A stretch of 41,695 nt of DNA. Origin: a virus. The stretch covers positions 1 through 41,695 of the IMG/VR virus record IMGVR_UViG_3300021512_000007; one strand, given 5' to 3'. Below the pieces are notes generated by a model. It was not told where the DNA came from and ran no database searches. It was given only the letters and a program-made list of their open reading frames with translations. Below, in pieces: positions 30,201 through 38,957 of the stretch. The position numbers and the translations under genes are program-made. Numbering within the stretch: position 1 is the stretch's first letter; each line of letters begins with the position of its first letter.

Positions 30201-30887
30201 TTTGGCGGCGTTGGCGACTGTGGTTGTGTCGATCAGTGCGTCACGATCAGTAGGCTCATACCTTGTCGCGTTCCCCCCTACGAAATCAAATAATAGGGGT
30301 TGCGATATTGTAAGCGTTACGATTGTGCGGGTGTAGTCGTAGCTCACGTTACCGACTACATCTGTGAACGGTGTATCTATCATGCTAACTTCAGTAATGC
30401 GAATGTACTGAAACTCAGTGCCAGCGACATTGCTAAGGTATAACACATCGCCGACGCCTGGTACTTCTGCCTCCGTTCGCTGATATATCCTGACAATCTG
30501 ACCGTCTTTCCACTGAGTCCCATATAGGTGGCCGTGGTACGCAGCACCTCTGGCCCTATAGTTCTCAACTCGAGACTGCGCAACAGGTCGGCGATCAAAC
30601 CAGTTGTCGGTATTGAACAAATTCACACCAATCTGTGCATCGCCTGGTAGTTTTGAGATTATAACGTGCGCACCGAAGTATTTATCTTGCGTTTGGATTT
30701 TAACCGCTGGGAACACCTTGCGCATGTGAACCGCACCATAAACCCGATCCAAAGCGTTAATATCTTCAAAAATGTTGTTGCTGACGCCATCGGCGATTAC
30801 AGTACCGGTCATTGCCCCGCCACCCTGGGCGGTGTCATCCATCGTATCGCATTCTAATAATTTAATGTCGCCGGTTTGGATCGGCAT
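27204..30887 (-). CDS. giant tail-tip protein, 1227 aa
   Basis: A very large beta-rich protein with many short repeated phrases such as SGTVNYATGTVTLTT, AGSTVNYATGSITLN, AGIDSGTIDYTTGKITLTS, i.e. several copies of a (TV/TI)(N/D)Y(A/T)TG-I/V-T-L-T motif about every 90-130 residues, consistent with repeated Ig-like or beta-sandwich domains. Known YuA-like phages carry a similarly sized structural protein at this location. ATG with TAGGAG upstream. Likely part of the tail tip that reaches host receptors. Confidence 0.75.
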   Translation of the reverse strand: MPIQTGDIKLLECDTMDDTAQGGGAMTGTVIADGVSNNIFEDINALDRVYGAVHMRKVFPAVKIQTQDKYFGAHVIISKLPGDAQIGVNLFNTDNWFDRRPVAQSRVENYRARGAAYHGHLYGTQWKDGQIVRIYQRTEAEVPGVGDVLYLSNVAGTEFQYIRITEVSMIDTPFTDVVGNVSYDYTRTIVTLTISQPLLFDFVGGNATRYEPTDRDALIDTTTVANAAKYYSARPLITAGVTADTSIKVDSVYSQIIPSASTSIFIADADMNGVCSPIIDSAQGLVSFGEHLGNGTAFYTNEQYAIYLGSACLPGSLSMPTHVGICVDVDGTLSIDSSVIGAIDYAQGILTIDITDSAWGAIVIGSNYGNLVFRPAATPVKIADTAMLEVTDANRDSTWITTLSPVPLPGSTRVSFMALGEWYTLYDDATGGLHALEEGVGSGTVNYATGTVTLTTLALPDTDSAIIFTSGKQARYFNRSDFTPGAVVIKATLTQLPVTPATLVLTWNDGTARTASADADGIITGDATGILRHNTGYVEIKPNIIPLDGQVLTADYTYGIITGGASAGKSQTFNSPVVTGSTVTLLVSDTDLTPGSIELQWNVQPPETGYELELLNANTSFNATAQARDNGSGGITSPAAGSTVNYATGSITLNTEQAITLKRPVDTIPPKTLRRLRRGGFMSNRYGATVYDQSTAWAKKTPRSVSGYTNTNLNGKIPNDGSVTVLYKVDEVAPPSPPAQQDLIATSSTEVDLTNQFDEAIVPGSVRFTLGGDIYVDREGRLYSNIDGATNAGIDSGTIDYTTGKITLTSIPEGAANSISLESLTTEAGKEPVAEVAFRIPNAPVKVDSVQLRAQLEDGSNITITPDSSGYINTADAQGWCNYSTGVIDVEFGSWTIAAGNEGEDWYDVDLIDPNGEIFVSSRVWADTMLYNAISQTFLPLDADKLGLDPVRLPQDGRVPIYRPGDVVVILNNQTTSGTYVDATQTDLGRGRLAKLNVKDSAGQEILNTRYTADLDVGTIDWVDLSGVAQPLTIIDRIEDMALLSDVQITGKLSLTQPLTHDFPIADTLVANAVVYGDLFAHTSIPFDQQTWTGAWSDILIGSAVAAQYNNSQYPITIDNASGIQERWMILFTSATLVNVIGENTGQILTGVAIAADIAPVNPNTSQPYFTIPLGGWGSGWAAGNLIRFNTIAANSPLWIIQSIGQGDATDDDFTFCIEVRGDIDTP

Positions 30888-30897
30888 AGGTAATCTC

Positions 30898-31284
30898 CTA
30901 AACTTCTATGAATTTCAATTCGAGGCTGTAGATGTGATCTGCTGTTGGATCGGACAACGGAAAGACGCCTTTCGCAGCGACCCCTCCCCCGCGTCCGCTG
31001 CGGTCGAACATCACAGTGTAGGCTGTACTGTTGTGTGTGAGCGTCATCTGCAGATCGCCAATAATCAGTTTGGCGCGGATCAGATCCAACGTGGCCTTAT
31101 CGACCCATGCCGATTCAACATCACCTTTCAGTGTGATCGGGCGACCTTTTATCTGAACACCCTCTTGAACAATCAAAGCGCCTGTTACCGACTCTTTAAC
31201 CTTCTGCGAGACAGGTGCCCATGAGTACTCATCAACCCATATCAGGTCTTCGGGTAACGCTATCGCATCTAATGTGATCGTCAC
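30898..31284 (-). CDS. distal-tail-like protein, 128 aa
   Basis: Follows the tape measure gene directly, where tail-tip initiators sit. Sequence (ITLDAIALPEDLIWVDEYSW, then LTLTHNSTAYTVMFDRSGRG) is mostly beta and fits a small distal tail protein; family not certain. GTG start overlaps the tape measure stop by one base (TAGTG). Confidence 0.65.
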   Translation of the reverse strand: MTITLDAIALPEDLIWVDEYSWAPVSQKVKESVTGALIVQEGVQIKGRPITLKGDVESAWVDKATLDLIRAKLIIGDLQMTLTHNSTAYTVMFDRSGRGGGVAAKGVFPLSDPTADHIYSLELKFIEV

Positions 31285-34200
31285 TATGTTGTTGCTCCGG
31301 CCAAACGTAGCTCCTCAAGGAGGCTTATTGTATCGTCATTTTTAATAAATGTCCCTCTGGATGTCACATCGCCTACTTTAAGATCTACGGTTATTGTTTC
31401 GCCAGCCTCGTTAGTGCTAATCCCACTAACTGTCTCAGCTGTCGCACCGATGTTAGTTAGGAAGTTCTCGAGCGCACCGAGCCGACCTACTCCTGCTGCA
31501 ACCGCGTTCACAATGTCCGATGCAGACGTGACGTTACTAGAACCACCTGGCGCTCTGACTGTCGGCGGTTTGGCTGCCACTGGTTCCACCTGTTTGGTTT
31601 GAGACACTACATCAGGCGCTTTAGTTTGAGACACCACATCAGGCGCTTCGGGGGTCGCAGCTGCTTCGCGCTCCTTGCGATCATCCTCCCTATTCTTACG
31701 CTGGACATCGCCGATCTGACCTAAGACCAGCAGGGCGTTTTCATAGGCGCTCGCCTGCGCAATATTACCTTCGGCCTGGGCCTCTGCCAACTTAACCTGC
31801 ATGTCTAAAATTCGCTGCTTGTGCCTCAGCTCGGCAGCGGCAGCGTCGTTCCCCTGCGCAGACAGCAGCTCAACCTGTAGGGATGCCACCTCGCTGGTTG
31901 CGCTCTCTGCAGCACTGCGCATTTGATCTATTTTCGAAGTGACCCTATCCAGCGCACTCGCGGCGGCTTGCCCATATTCATTCGACTCTTTCGCTGCACG
32001 ACGCAACGTGGCTGCATATTTCTCAAGCTCCGATATTGACGCGCTCGTACCATCGACCAGCCGCTCAGTAGTTGAGTTGACATCGGCAATGGCCTTCTGC
32101 ATCTTCTCATATTCAACGACAGCTCGCTCACCGGCTAGTGTTGCAGTCCGCCACGCTTCGGCCCAAAGCCGAGTATACATTCGCGGCTCCATCCCGTTAA
32201 CCCAGTCGAACTGTTTCTTCCCTTCGGCGAACGATTTGTTGAACGCTTCGCCTGCTCGCTTGGCTGCTTCGCCCGATGTGTTGAACATCTTTGCGAATGT
32301 GAACGTCACAGTACGGACGTTGTTCGATTGGTTGGCGACCTTTTTCAGTTTACGCTCAACCTCACTAAGCGCACTCTCGTATTCGTTGGACGATATGATC
32401 CCTTGCTCAAACGCGATCGATGCTGCGACCTTGACCTTATTGAGCATCGTCACCGTTTGATTAGTCGTTGGTGCTTTGTCAGCGAGGTCAATAGCGTCCC
32501 TTATGTCACCGGCCCCTTTAATATCAGGGCTATTCGTTTCGGGAGTACCAGGAGTACCAGGAGTACCAGGAGTAGGTGGAGGAGGAGCACCGAGACCCGA
32601 TATGCGCTCGAACGCTTCTGCAATTCGCTCGGCAGCGTCTACACCCTCATGACCAAGAGCCCTAATTCTCTTTTGTAGCGCCTTAATGCCCTTGACCGTG
32701 CTCACTTTCGACAAAGCTGCCTTGAACGACTCATAGATCACATCGGCAGACTGTTGACCAGTAAGACCCGCTTCAGCGATACTCTCGACAATCTTGTCAA
32801 AGCTATCAATGACCTCTCTGCCTGTGTCGCTAATCCCGGTTATCGCCGCCGCGATGCTGATACCAAGAGCATCAAGTGCGTCCGATAGATCGTCACCAAT
32901 GTCTACCAGTCTGCCATCTACATTTTCCATTTCGAGGGCGAGCTTGACGAAGAGACCTGTGAGCCGTTCCTGGGCAAGTCCCGTCTTACCTACCATCTTA
33001 GAAAGGGCAGCCCATATGGCCTCAACACCCTTAACGGTCTCAACACTATCGATGGCGTTCTCAAACGCCTTACCTATTATTTCAGACGACTGCTTGGCGT
33101 CCTTTCCAAGTTTAGCGAGACTCGCCTCGCTTGCATTGCTCAGTGTCTCGATGGCTGCGATGGCGGTTTTGCCAGCATCGCTATAACCCTTCCCGAAACT
33201 CGCAACATCCACACCAAGGGTTTTGACCGCCTTGGCTAAATCTTTTGCTGAGCTGATTGCCTCGGGCATCTGAGCTGTGACAGCCGACATCATTGCCGCA
33301 GCAGCCACACCGCTAATCTGGAGGGATGATTCAAGGCGCGTAATGGTGGCGGTTAAAGCCTGTAACCCTGCGCGGTTTTTCGTGTTATTGAGCGCGGCAT
33401 CAAACGCCAACCTGATATTCTCAGCAGATTGTTGCCCGTCGTCTGCTATTGCCTCGAACGCTTCGAGCGATGTTTTCTGAAGCTTTTTGATCACCATGGC
33501 TGCTTTTTCAGCCGAGTCGTCGATCTCCGCTACTTTCTTGGCTGCACTCGATGCCTCAACACCAAGCGATTTATATGCGTCAGCAACAACCTTAGCGGCT
33601 TCCTTCTGCTTCTCAAGCTTATCTTCCAGGCTCGCGTAGTTCTCTTTGATCGCCTGCGCATTATCCAGTCGCTTCTGAGCGTCTATTTTTTCTTGTGCTG
33701 CGATCGCTTTCTGTTTTACAGCGTATTCTTTTGCAGATAAATTGAGCTTATCCCATACGTCGCCTACCCATTTACCAACGCTCTTTGCCACTTTACCAAG
33801 ATCGAAAAACGCATTGGCAATCTCGTAGATTATGTAAAGTGAAATGCCAATCGGCCCGGTCAGGAGTACCCAAAAGCGACCGACCATTGTGCCAGCGAAT
33901 CTCAGCGCACGAGCTGTGACACCGAGCGTGACCGCATAGGCACCTTGAGCCTTCGCTGCAGTAGCAGTCGCAAAGGTGGCCTCCCTGGTTCGCTTAATAC
34001 TTGTTATCGCAGCGGCATTCGCTACAGTTGTCGCTGCGGCGAGCTTACCCCTTGCGACAGACAAAGCTGTGGTACTGGCAACCAGCGACTTGGTGGCCAC
34101 ATCGGTGACTTTCTTGGCTGCAGTAACTCTTGCTTCGGAGGCAGCTATCGCTGTTGCGGATTGAGTGGACTGTCGCATCGCAGCAAGACCGCTCGCGGCA

Positions 34201-35336
34201 ATGTGTTCGCTAACCTGTGCGCTGGCGAGTTTAGATTTTAACAGCACACCTTCTGCGCGAATTGCGGCGACAGCGTTTACGGCAGCGCTCTTTGCTAATG
34301 CGGCTTCCGACGCGGCCCTGCGAGCTTGACCAACGACCACTGCAGCGCGAACGCTGGCGAGCTGTTGCTCTTTGAGAATTAACGCGTCTTTCGCTTTTGC
34401 TTGTCTCAATACCGTAAGAGCGTTTGCCTTATTTGCGGCTGCATCGGCGAGGGTACTGGTGATTTTATTTTTAATGTGGGCAATCGCCTTGACGCCCCAG
34501 ATGACACTAATTACACCCGTCAAACGTCCCACTGTGGCGATCAAGCGGTCGAAATTGTCAGCAATAGAGTTTATAAATTTCGCAACTTTACCGTTGCCAT
34601 CTTTCAGTGTTGCGAAATAAATGAGCGCAGCACTGTTGACGTTTTGCCACGCTCGACCGATTGTTTGCGGCAGTTCGGCGTGCATTTCCGCAATAGCTTC
34701 TGTCTGGGTTTTCAGCCCATCGACAACAACCTTTGCCGTGAGCACCCCCTCTTTCGACATTGCCCTCAGCTCACCGATGCTGACCCCGAGCGCATCGCTC
34801 AACGCCTTCATCAGTACAGGGCTGTTCTCCATCAGCGCGTTAAATTCTTCTCCGCGAAGAATGCCACTGGCCATCGCCTGACTGAACTGTCTGACTGTAC
34901 TAGCCGACTCTTGCTGCGACGCGCCACTCAATCGCAATGACTGGGCGAGTATTCGAGTTAAATCTATTGCGGTGCTGGTTTCCTCACCCATTGCACGCAA
35001 CGCAGGGTTTATCCGCGTGAACAGTGTGATATTTTCACCGAGAGCTGAACCGGTCTCTCTTGATAACGCCGCTAACTCTTTCGAAGCAAAAGCGAAATCC
35101 CTCACCCCAGATGTCATTATCTTGAGTTTGGCGTCAAGCTCAACGGCTTTATCGGATAACCTGGCGAGACCCAACAGGGCATTCGCGCCGATGTTTAGCC
35201 CGACGAACCCCATCATCGTTGTTTGGACACGCTGAATTGTTCTATCGAACGCATTGAGCTTGTTTTGGGCCGAACGCATACCTCTCGTCGTGTTGTCCAC
35301 GGTCTCGATGATTATGCGTTCTTTTTGGTCTGCCAT
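31284..35336 (-). CDS. tail tape measure protein, 1350 aa
   Basis: Sets tail length and occupies the tail tube before DNA ejection. N-terminal about 75-270 matches the tape-measure N-terminal domain (LARLSDKAVELDAKL..., FSQAMASGILRGEEFNALME, GVSIGELRAMSKEGVLTAKVV). Then long Ala-rich coiled coil, a membrane-like segment (about 484-508, WVLLTGPIGISLYIIYEI), repeated helical units around ADDGQQSAENI/GLTGQQSADVI/KDAKQSSEII, and a TPGTPGTPGTP linker at about 922. 1350 aa predicts a tail of roughly 200 nm (1.5 A per residue rule). Preceded by the chaperone frameshift pair. Confidence 0.93.
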   Translation of the reverse strand: MADQKERIIIETVDNTTRGMRSAQNKLNAFDRTIQRVQTTMMGFVGLNIGANALLGLARLSDKAVELDAKLKIMTSGVRDFAFASKELAALSRETGSALGENITLFTRINPALRAMGEETSTAIDLTRILAQSLRLSGASQQESASTVRQFSQAMASGILRGEEFNALMENSPVLMKALSDALGVSIGELRAMSKEGVLTAKVVVDGLKTQTEAIAEMHAELPQTIGRAWQNVNSAALIYFATLKDGNGKVAKFINSIADNFDRLIATVGRLTGVISVIWGVKAIAHIKNKITSTLADAAANKANALTVLRQAKAKDALILKEQQLASVRAAVVVGQARRAASEAALAKSAAVNAVAAIRAEGVLLKSKLASAQVSEHIAASGLAAMRQSTQSATAIAASEARVTAAKKVTDVATKSLVASTTALSVARGKLAAATTVANAAAITSIKRTREATFATATAAKAQGAYAVTLGVTARALRFAGTMVGRFWVLLTGPIGISLYIIYEIANAFFDLGKVAKSVGKWVGDVWDKLNLSAKEYAVKQKAIAAQEKIDAQKRLDNAQAIKENYASLEDKLEKQKEAAKVVADAYKSLGVEASSAAKKVAEIDDSAEKAAMVIKKLQKTSLEAFEAIADDGQQSAENIRLAFDAALNNTKNRAGLQALTATITRLESSLQISGVAAAAMMSAVTAQMPEAISSAKDLAKAVKTLGVDVASFGKGYSDAGKTAIAAIETLSNASEASLAKLGKDAKQSSEIIGKAFENAIDSVETVKGVEAIWAALSKMVGKTGLAQERLTGLFVKLALEMENVDGRLVDIGDDLSDALDALGISIAAAITGISDTGREVIDSFDKIVESIAEAGLTGQQSADVIYESFKAALSKVSTVKGIKALQKRIRALGHEGVDAAERIAEAFERISGLGAPPPPTPGTPGTPGTPETNSPDIKGAGDIRDAIDLADKAPTTNQTVTMLNKVKVAASIAFEQGIISSNEYESALSEVERKLKKVANQSNNVRTVTFTFAKMFNTSGEAAKRAGEAFNKSFAEGKKQFDWVNGMEPRMYTRLWAEAWRTATLAGERAVVEYEKMQKAIADVNSTTERLVDGTSASISELEKYAATLRRAAKESNEYGQAAASALDRVTSKIDQMRSAAESATSEVASLQVELLSAQGNDAAAAELRHKQRILDMQVKLAEAQAEGNIAQASAYENALLVLGQIGDVQRKNREDDRKEREAAATPEAPDVVSQTKAPDVVSQTKQVEPVAAKPPTVRAPGGSSNVTSASDIVNAVAAGVGRLGALENFLTNIGATAETVSGISTNEAGETITVDLKVGDVTSRGTFIKNDDTISLLEELRLAGATT

Positions 35337-35338
35337 CT

Positions 35339-35817
35339 TCAGTCCCTTTTAATGCTGCGCTCAATGTAGCTCATCATGCCACTGTAAAACGACCAGCTGT
35401 AGTCTAACGGGTTTTTATGACCCCGCTCAATCAGCAGACCGATTGAATCGATAATCCCTTGTACCGCTACTCCCCCATCTCTTCGCTTGCTGCGACGATG
35501 TGCCTTGGACGGATCATTTCCGAGACCAGCGGGAGAAAAAGTGGTGTCGCTTCCATGAATGGTTCGTGGAGCGCTTCAATTTCGTCAGTTAAACTTTCAA
35601 TCGGCTGCCCATCAGAGCGGATCACAAACGGGCGCAGCGTATCCAGTAAAAACTTCCGATGTTTAATAACAATTTCACCCAACGCTTGTCGATCACCCTC
35701 TTCCGGCTCATCCGAAAACAACTCCGGTAGATTAGTTATGATAGATATGATCGCCCGGACTGTCAGCTCTTTCAGCGTAACATGAAACCCGTCGAACTCG
35801 ACTACTCGCTCAATCAT
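35339..35817 (-). CDS. tail assembly chaperone long form by -1 frameshift (gpGT-like)
   Basis: At 35478-35470 the zero frame reads ATG GGG GAG followed by TAG. Slipping back one base gives GGA GTA GCG and 44 codons of open frame ending in TGA at 35339, three bases before the tape measure ATG. The extension (GVAVQGIIDSIGLLIERG, then NPLDYSWSFYSGMMSYIE) is protein-like and typical of the T domain. Matches the conserved G/GT programmed frameshift upstream of tape measure genes in long-tailed phages. The run of five G plus A is the likely slip site. Confidence 0.8.
35467..35817 (-). CDS. tail assembly chaperone short form (gpG-like), 116 aa
   Basis: Acidic helical protein that, by homology of position, loads onto the tape measure during tail assembly. 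It ends at TAG just after the slip site. Sequence ERVVEFDGFHVTLKELTVRA, then RHIVAASEEMGE. Lies between the tube protein and tape measure genes. Confidence 0.8.
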   Translation of the reverse strand: MIERVVEFDGFHVTLKELTVRAIISIITNLPELFSDEPEEGDRQALGEIVIKHRKFLLDTLRPFVIRSDGQPIESLTDEIEALHEPFMEATPLFLPLVSEMIRPRHIVAASEEMGE

Positions 35818-35833
35818 TTATCCTTCTCCCAAT

Positions 35834-35865
35834 TAAAAATACGGGCAGAAGATTCTGCCCGTATT
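35834..35865 (-). terminator. rho-independent terminator after the tube protein gene
   Basis: 13-bp perfect arms 35838-35850 and 35853-35865, with a two-base separation (effective stem about 11-12), followed on the minus strand by TTTTTAATT. Located 28 bp past the tube protein stop and 17 bp before the chaperone ATG, so it probably keeps tube protein expression high relative to downstream genes. Confidence 0.85.
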
Positions 35866-35892
35866 AGATGTCTCGCTCAAACCTGAGCTCGC

Positions 35893-36642
35893 TTAGGTGT
35901 AAACGATACTGGTATCAACCTCATACGCGCTGGTCTTGCCTGTCGGCGTATTTAGCGTACCGTTCAACTCGAGAACTGCATAATCCTCTGCCAGGAAATC
36001 AACACCGGTTTGAGGAGTTAGCACCGCTTCCCAAACATTAACCTGAGACTCAGATTGATCGGCGAAGTTTTCACCGTCCAGCAGCAATGCCACTTTGACC
36101 GATGGGCTTGTTCCGCCTTTAACCCTGTCGCCCGCCACTGTTGCGTGGGTGTAGTTAATGTGAAGCACATCACCTGATGAGATGGCTGCTCCAGCGATGA
36201 TCTCGATAAGACCTAGTGTTGCGCTCAGAATGTTATAGTCTGTCCCCAGCACATAGGTTGTGGTATCGGTCACATCTTTAACGACAACAGCAGAAACCTT
36301 GCCGTACACAAGCCTCAGCGACTTACCTTCTTGGGCGGTTTGCGGCTCGGCTGTGGCGCTTGCGCCGGTAACGGCAATCGTACTCACATCACCCAAGAAC
36401 GCCAGCGCCAGGTTATCCTTATCCAGGTCGTCGAGGCTGATAGCGATCTCTGCGGCGTCTTTAAGACCGACTGAATCTTTGATCTGACCGTAATCAGATT
36501 TACCACGAGACTTCCGCTCTTTGATCGTCGCATTTTCTTTAATTTCAAATTTAGTAGCGTTACCGAAACGCAACCACCCTTGACTCACCCCACTGACAAC
36601 GCGGTTGTAGTAGAGATCGCCTGATCCCAAAAATCCACTCAT
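35893..36642 (-). CDS. major tail tube protein, 249 aa
   Basis: Placed directly before the chaperones and tape measure, and the terminator after it fits a highly expressed gene. Beta-rich: GDLYYNRVVSGVSQGWLRFG, a middle segment with DVTDTTTYVLGTDYNIL and SGDVLHINYTHATV like an inserted Ig-type domain, then a C-terminal VAL/LDGENF core. ATG with CAGGAG upstream. Confidence 0.8.
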   Translation of the reverse strand: MSGFLGSGDLYYNRVVSGVSQGWLRFGNATKFEIKENATIKERKSRGKSDYGQIKDSVGLKDAAEIAISLDDLDKDNLALAFLGDVSTIAVTGASATAEPQTAQEGKSLRLVYGKVSAVVVKDVTDTTTYVLGTDYNILSATLGLIEIIAGAAISSGDVLHINYTHATVAGDRVKGGTSPSVKVALLLDGENFADQSESQVNVWEAVLTPQTGVDFLAEDYAVLELNGTLNTPTGKTSAYEVDTSIVYT

Positions 36643-36700
36643 ACAATACTCCTGGTTACATTAAATTGCTTTTGCGCGATGCGAGCAAGCGACACCAGCG

Positions 36701-36898
36701 TTAGATTACGCCGTTCTCTCGCATATAAGTGATCGAGCTTGAGTGCGCTTTCAGCTCGTCAATGGGTGTTCCCTTCTTATAGAAAACGCCAGCGTGGGTG
36801 TGGTCGACCTTCAACACTTTTCCCATCGCTGCGCCGTCGACTACTTCTTCCGAAACGCTTACGCCGGGCGCTTCGTTTACAATCGTTTTACCGCCCAT
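36701..36898 (-). CDS. small DUF7210-like phage protein, 65 aa
   Basis: Contains VLKVDHTHAGVFYKKGTPIDE, the small His-Gly-rich barrel pattern of a family found between tail-terminator and tube genes in phages. Role unknown. ATG with ACGGAG upstream; 17 bp past the previous stop. Confidence 0.65.
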   Translation of the reverse strand: MGGKTIVNEAPGVSVSEEVVDGAAMGKVLKVDHTHAGVFYKKGTPIDELKAHSSSITYMRENGVI

Positions 36899-36915
36899 AA
36901 CACTACTCCGTTCGA

Positions 36916-37356
36916 TTATATAACTGTTGACACCATGAACATTGTCGGTAAATAAACAAGATCTTGCACAAAGTCTGGCCGATTAAAGCCTCGCTCGTCG
37001 TCCACAACCTCCATAGTACCTATTTCTGGGGACACGCGCCAACCTTTGAGAAGCTGGATTACTTCCATCAGCTTTACGCCACCGTTTATCTTATACAGCG
37101 CTCTCGGGCAGACGACTGCCACTTCCCATAGGGTCTTGAGTTTCTGCTTCTTGTTGGCGCCGAATAACGGGTCTGCACGAAAGCCCGCATTGAGGACAAG
37201 TGCCGCAACTCTATCCCCGTCACAATCTTTTTCTGTGAAAGTCTCGATACCCAGTGTTTGCGACTCGGCTTCGATGAAGACCATATTGCTACCGAATAGC
37301 GGGGTAATCTTATCGACGATTAGCTGCTCAGTATCATAAAGATTTGAAATTGTCAT
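36916..37356 (-). CDS. tail terminator-like protein, 146 aa
   Basis: Alpha/beta protein with the layout of Mu gp37/lambda gpU-type tail terminators: N-terminal helix (TISNLYDTEQLIVDKITPLFG), central strands (LKTLWEVAVVCPRALY), helix (GGVKLMEVIQLLKGWRV), and the final strand LVYLPTMFMVSTVI. Located just before the tube protein gene, as usual. ATGA-coupled to the gene upstream. Confidence 0.72.
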   Translation of the reverse strand: MTISNLYDTEQLIVDKITPLFGSNMVFIEAESQTLGIETFTEKDCDGDRVAALVLNAGFRADPLFGANKKQKLKTLWEVAVVCPRALYKINGGVKLMEVIQLLKGWRVSPEIGTMEVVDDERGFNRPDFVQDLVYLPTMFMVSTVI

Positions 37357-37880
37357 TTCCGTTTTCTCCGTTCGTGCTCAAGGTTCTTTTGTAACAACTC
37401 GCTTATCCGTGATCTGGATTTTCCAGCAGCAGCGATCACTTCCGCGTGCGCTTGAGGTAGATTGACATACTGCTCTTCGAGTTTACCCTGGTCGTTACGC
37501 TTAAATATACCATCGTACCCACTCTTGAATTTGGCAACAAATGCGTTCTCGAAAAAATATTGACCTGCAAATGCTCCACCGAATGTTTCCGAGTCACGCA
37601 TTCGACCGGCGTACCGGGCTGCAATTCTACGAGTGCCAAGCCACACGATGCCGCGAGTGAGCCGTTTATTAGCCTTCGGTGGCCGCTTCTTCGCTCGAAC
37701 ACGTCGATACCCAAGAATGCTGACTCCCGCTGTACGGGGGATTTTACCACCAAGCTCTTTGTGCAGCTCGTTTGTAATCTGTCTGACCGTTCGCCGCGAT
37801 GCTCTGCGAATCTCTTTCGGGAAAGCGCGAAACGATTGTGCAATCTCACCCCGACCCTCGACCCGCAACCTAAGCTTCAC
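37353..37880 (-). CDS. minor tail / tail completion protein (HK97 gp10 or gpZ-like), 175 aa
   Basis: Very basic protein with the HK97 gp10-type N-terminus (LRVEGRGEIAQSFRAFPKEIRRASRRTVRQITNEL). Also RRVRAKKRPPKANKRLTRG and a FFENAFVAK segment. Predicted to connect the head-tail junction to the tail. ATGA coupling with both neighbours. Confidence 0.75.
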   Translation of the reverse strand: MKLRLRVEGRGEIAQSFRAFPKEIRRASRRTVRQITNELHKELGGKIPRTAGVSILGYRRVRAKKRPPKANKRLTRGIVWLGTRRIAARYAGRMRDSETFGGAFAGQYFFENAFVAKFKSGYDGIFKRNDQGKLEEQYVNLPQAHAEVIAAAGKSRSRISELLQKNLEHERRKRK

Positions 37881-38176
37881 GACTTGAGAATGATCCGCGT
37901 CTTACCTGGCGATACTGGGTATTTTCGCAGCACCCCGAAGACTGTCGAGCCGACTTTAATTTTTGATCGCGTCTTAACACCCATCGCGTCAGAATCGTTA
38001 AGCTCGATCATCGGGTAGATTACATCGAGCTGTCCGCCCAACTCTTCGTCCAGGTACTTGCGCTCAAACTCACCCTTGAATGATTCAGACCCGCCGCCCG
38101 GTTTGATGTGGATAATGTCATCACCCAACAGCTCAAGTATTTCCGAGTCGGGGAACGAATCTGCAAACCCGCTCAT
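37877..38176 (-). CDS. head-tail joining / head closure-like protein, 99 aa
   Basis: Acidic beta-rich protein, SKIKVGSTVFGVLRKYPVSPGKTRIILKS, resembling the small head-closure proteins of gpFII type that lie before the gp10-like gene. No catalytic motif. ATGA-coupled to both neighbours. Assignment by location and pattern. Confidence 0.55.
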   Translation of the reverse strand: MSGFADSFPDSEILELLGDDIIHIKPGGGSESFKGEFERKYLDEELGGQLDVIYPMIELNDSDAMGVKTRSKIKVGSTVFGVLRKYPVSPGKTRIILKS

Positions 38177-38631
38177 TTGTTTCGCCCGTCGTCATCGCGG
38201 TATTCGATTTCGAGATCTCCGGCGATTGCGGCGTCAATTAGCAGCGGATACAGCTTTTTGTACGCATTGCGGCTACTTGTTATCATGGACTTCCCGCCTG
38301 GGCGAGTATATGATTCGCCGACCAGCAGGCATCCTGATGTGTCTTTCGCTGTGTTGCCTGTGTGAATGAGAATGTCCGTGAAGCCTGCAACACCCTGTAC
38401 ATGAAGCATCCCTTTGTGCATGGTGCCGTACCGCTTCAGGTATTTCTCGTGAAGCCGTCCATGACACTTGACCCCAAGAGCATACTTGCCCGCAGGGATT
38501 CGTGTTTTACCGGGCACTTTGGTTTCTCGACGTATGTCTTCGAGCGTGAAACAATTAAAACCGCCATCTAAATACAGTATTCCGATTGTTGCCTCGCCGT
38601 CTGACACAACCCGGCTAACGATAATTTCCAT
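38173..38631 (-). CDS. DUF5675 family protein, 152 aa
   Basis: Matches DUF5675: GILYLDGGFNCFTLED, then KTRIPAGKYALGVKC, then HVQGVAGFTDILIHTGNTAKDTSGCLLVG. The HxGN...D..GC segment recalls L,D-transpeptidase-like active sites, but enzyme activity has not been shown for the family here. Possible cell-wall-related role of a virion protein. Starts at ATG just at the previous gene's stop. Confidence 0.8.
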   Translation of the reverse strand: MEIIVSRVVSDGEATIGILYLDGGFNCFTLEDIRRETKVPGKTRIPAGKYALGVKCHGRLHEKYLKRYGTMHKGMLHVQGVAGFTDILIHTGNTAKDTSGCLLVGESYTRPGGKSMITSSRNAYKKLYPLLIDAAIAGDLEIEYRDDDGRNK

Positions 38632-38957
38632 TACGCGATGTTACCTTTGCGAATTAATAACTCGGCAGTCCAGGTGAGCTTACCTCCATCGTTAACCTGA
38701 ACTTCCAATAGTGCTGCCCCATGCTCGGTTATCGCTAGCGTCTGAGCTTCAGTGAATGCGACAATAACAAGGCTTTCTGCCAGGTTGGTGCCTGTTGCGT
38801 TGAGATTGACTGTAACCTCGGGGCTGATCGTCGCAGACCTATCTAGCGACGTTAGAACCGCACTCACGGTTGCACCGCCACCGATTGTAAATGTTGCACC
38901 GTCCTTCTTCATTCGGAACGGGATTTGCGGGTCGTCCCCTGTTGTGATTATTGCCAC
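38631..38957 (-). CDS. small beta-rich structural protein, 108 aa
   Basis: Ig-like/BppU-N-terminal-like pattern: DDPQIPFRMKKDGATFTIGG, VSAVLTSLDRSATISPEVTV, ALLEVQVNDGGKLTWTAELL. Probable virion decoration or baseplate-related protein. Starts 12 bp past the previous stop and overlaps the DUF5675 gene by one base. Confidence 0.6.
   Translation of the reverse strand: MAIITTGDDPQIPFRMKKDGATFTIGGGATVSAVLTSLDRSATISPEVTVNLNATGTNLAESLVIVAFTEAQTLAITEHGAALLEVQVNDGGKLTWTAELLIRKGNIA

Noticed and set aside
33945-34241. Rightward 98-aa Ser/Gly/Cys-rich frame inside the tape measure gene
   Set aside because: Antisense shadow of an Ala-rich coiled-coil coding region; many such shadows occur across the tail genes.
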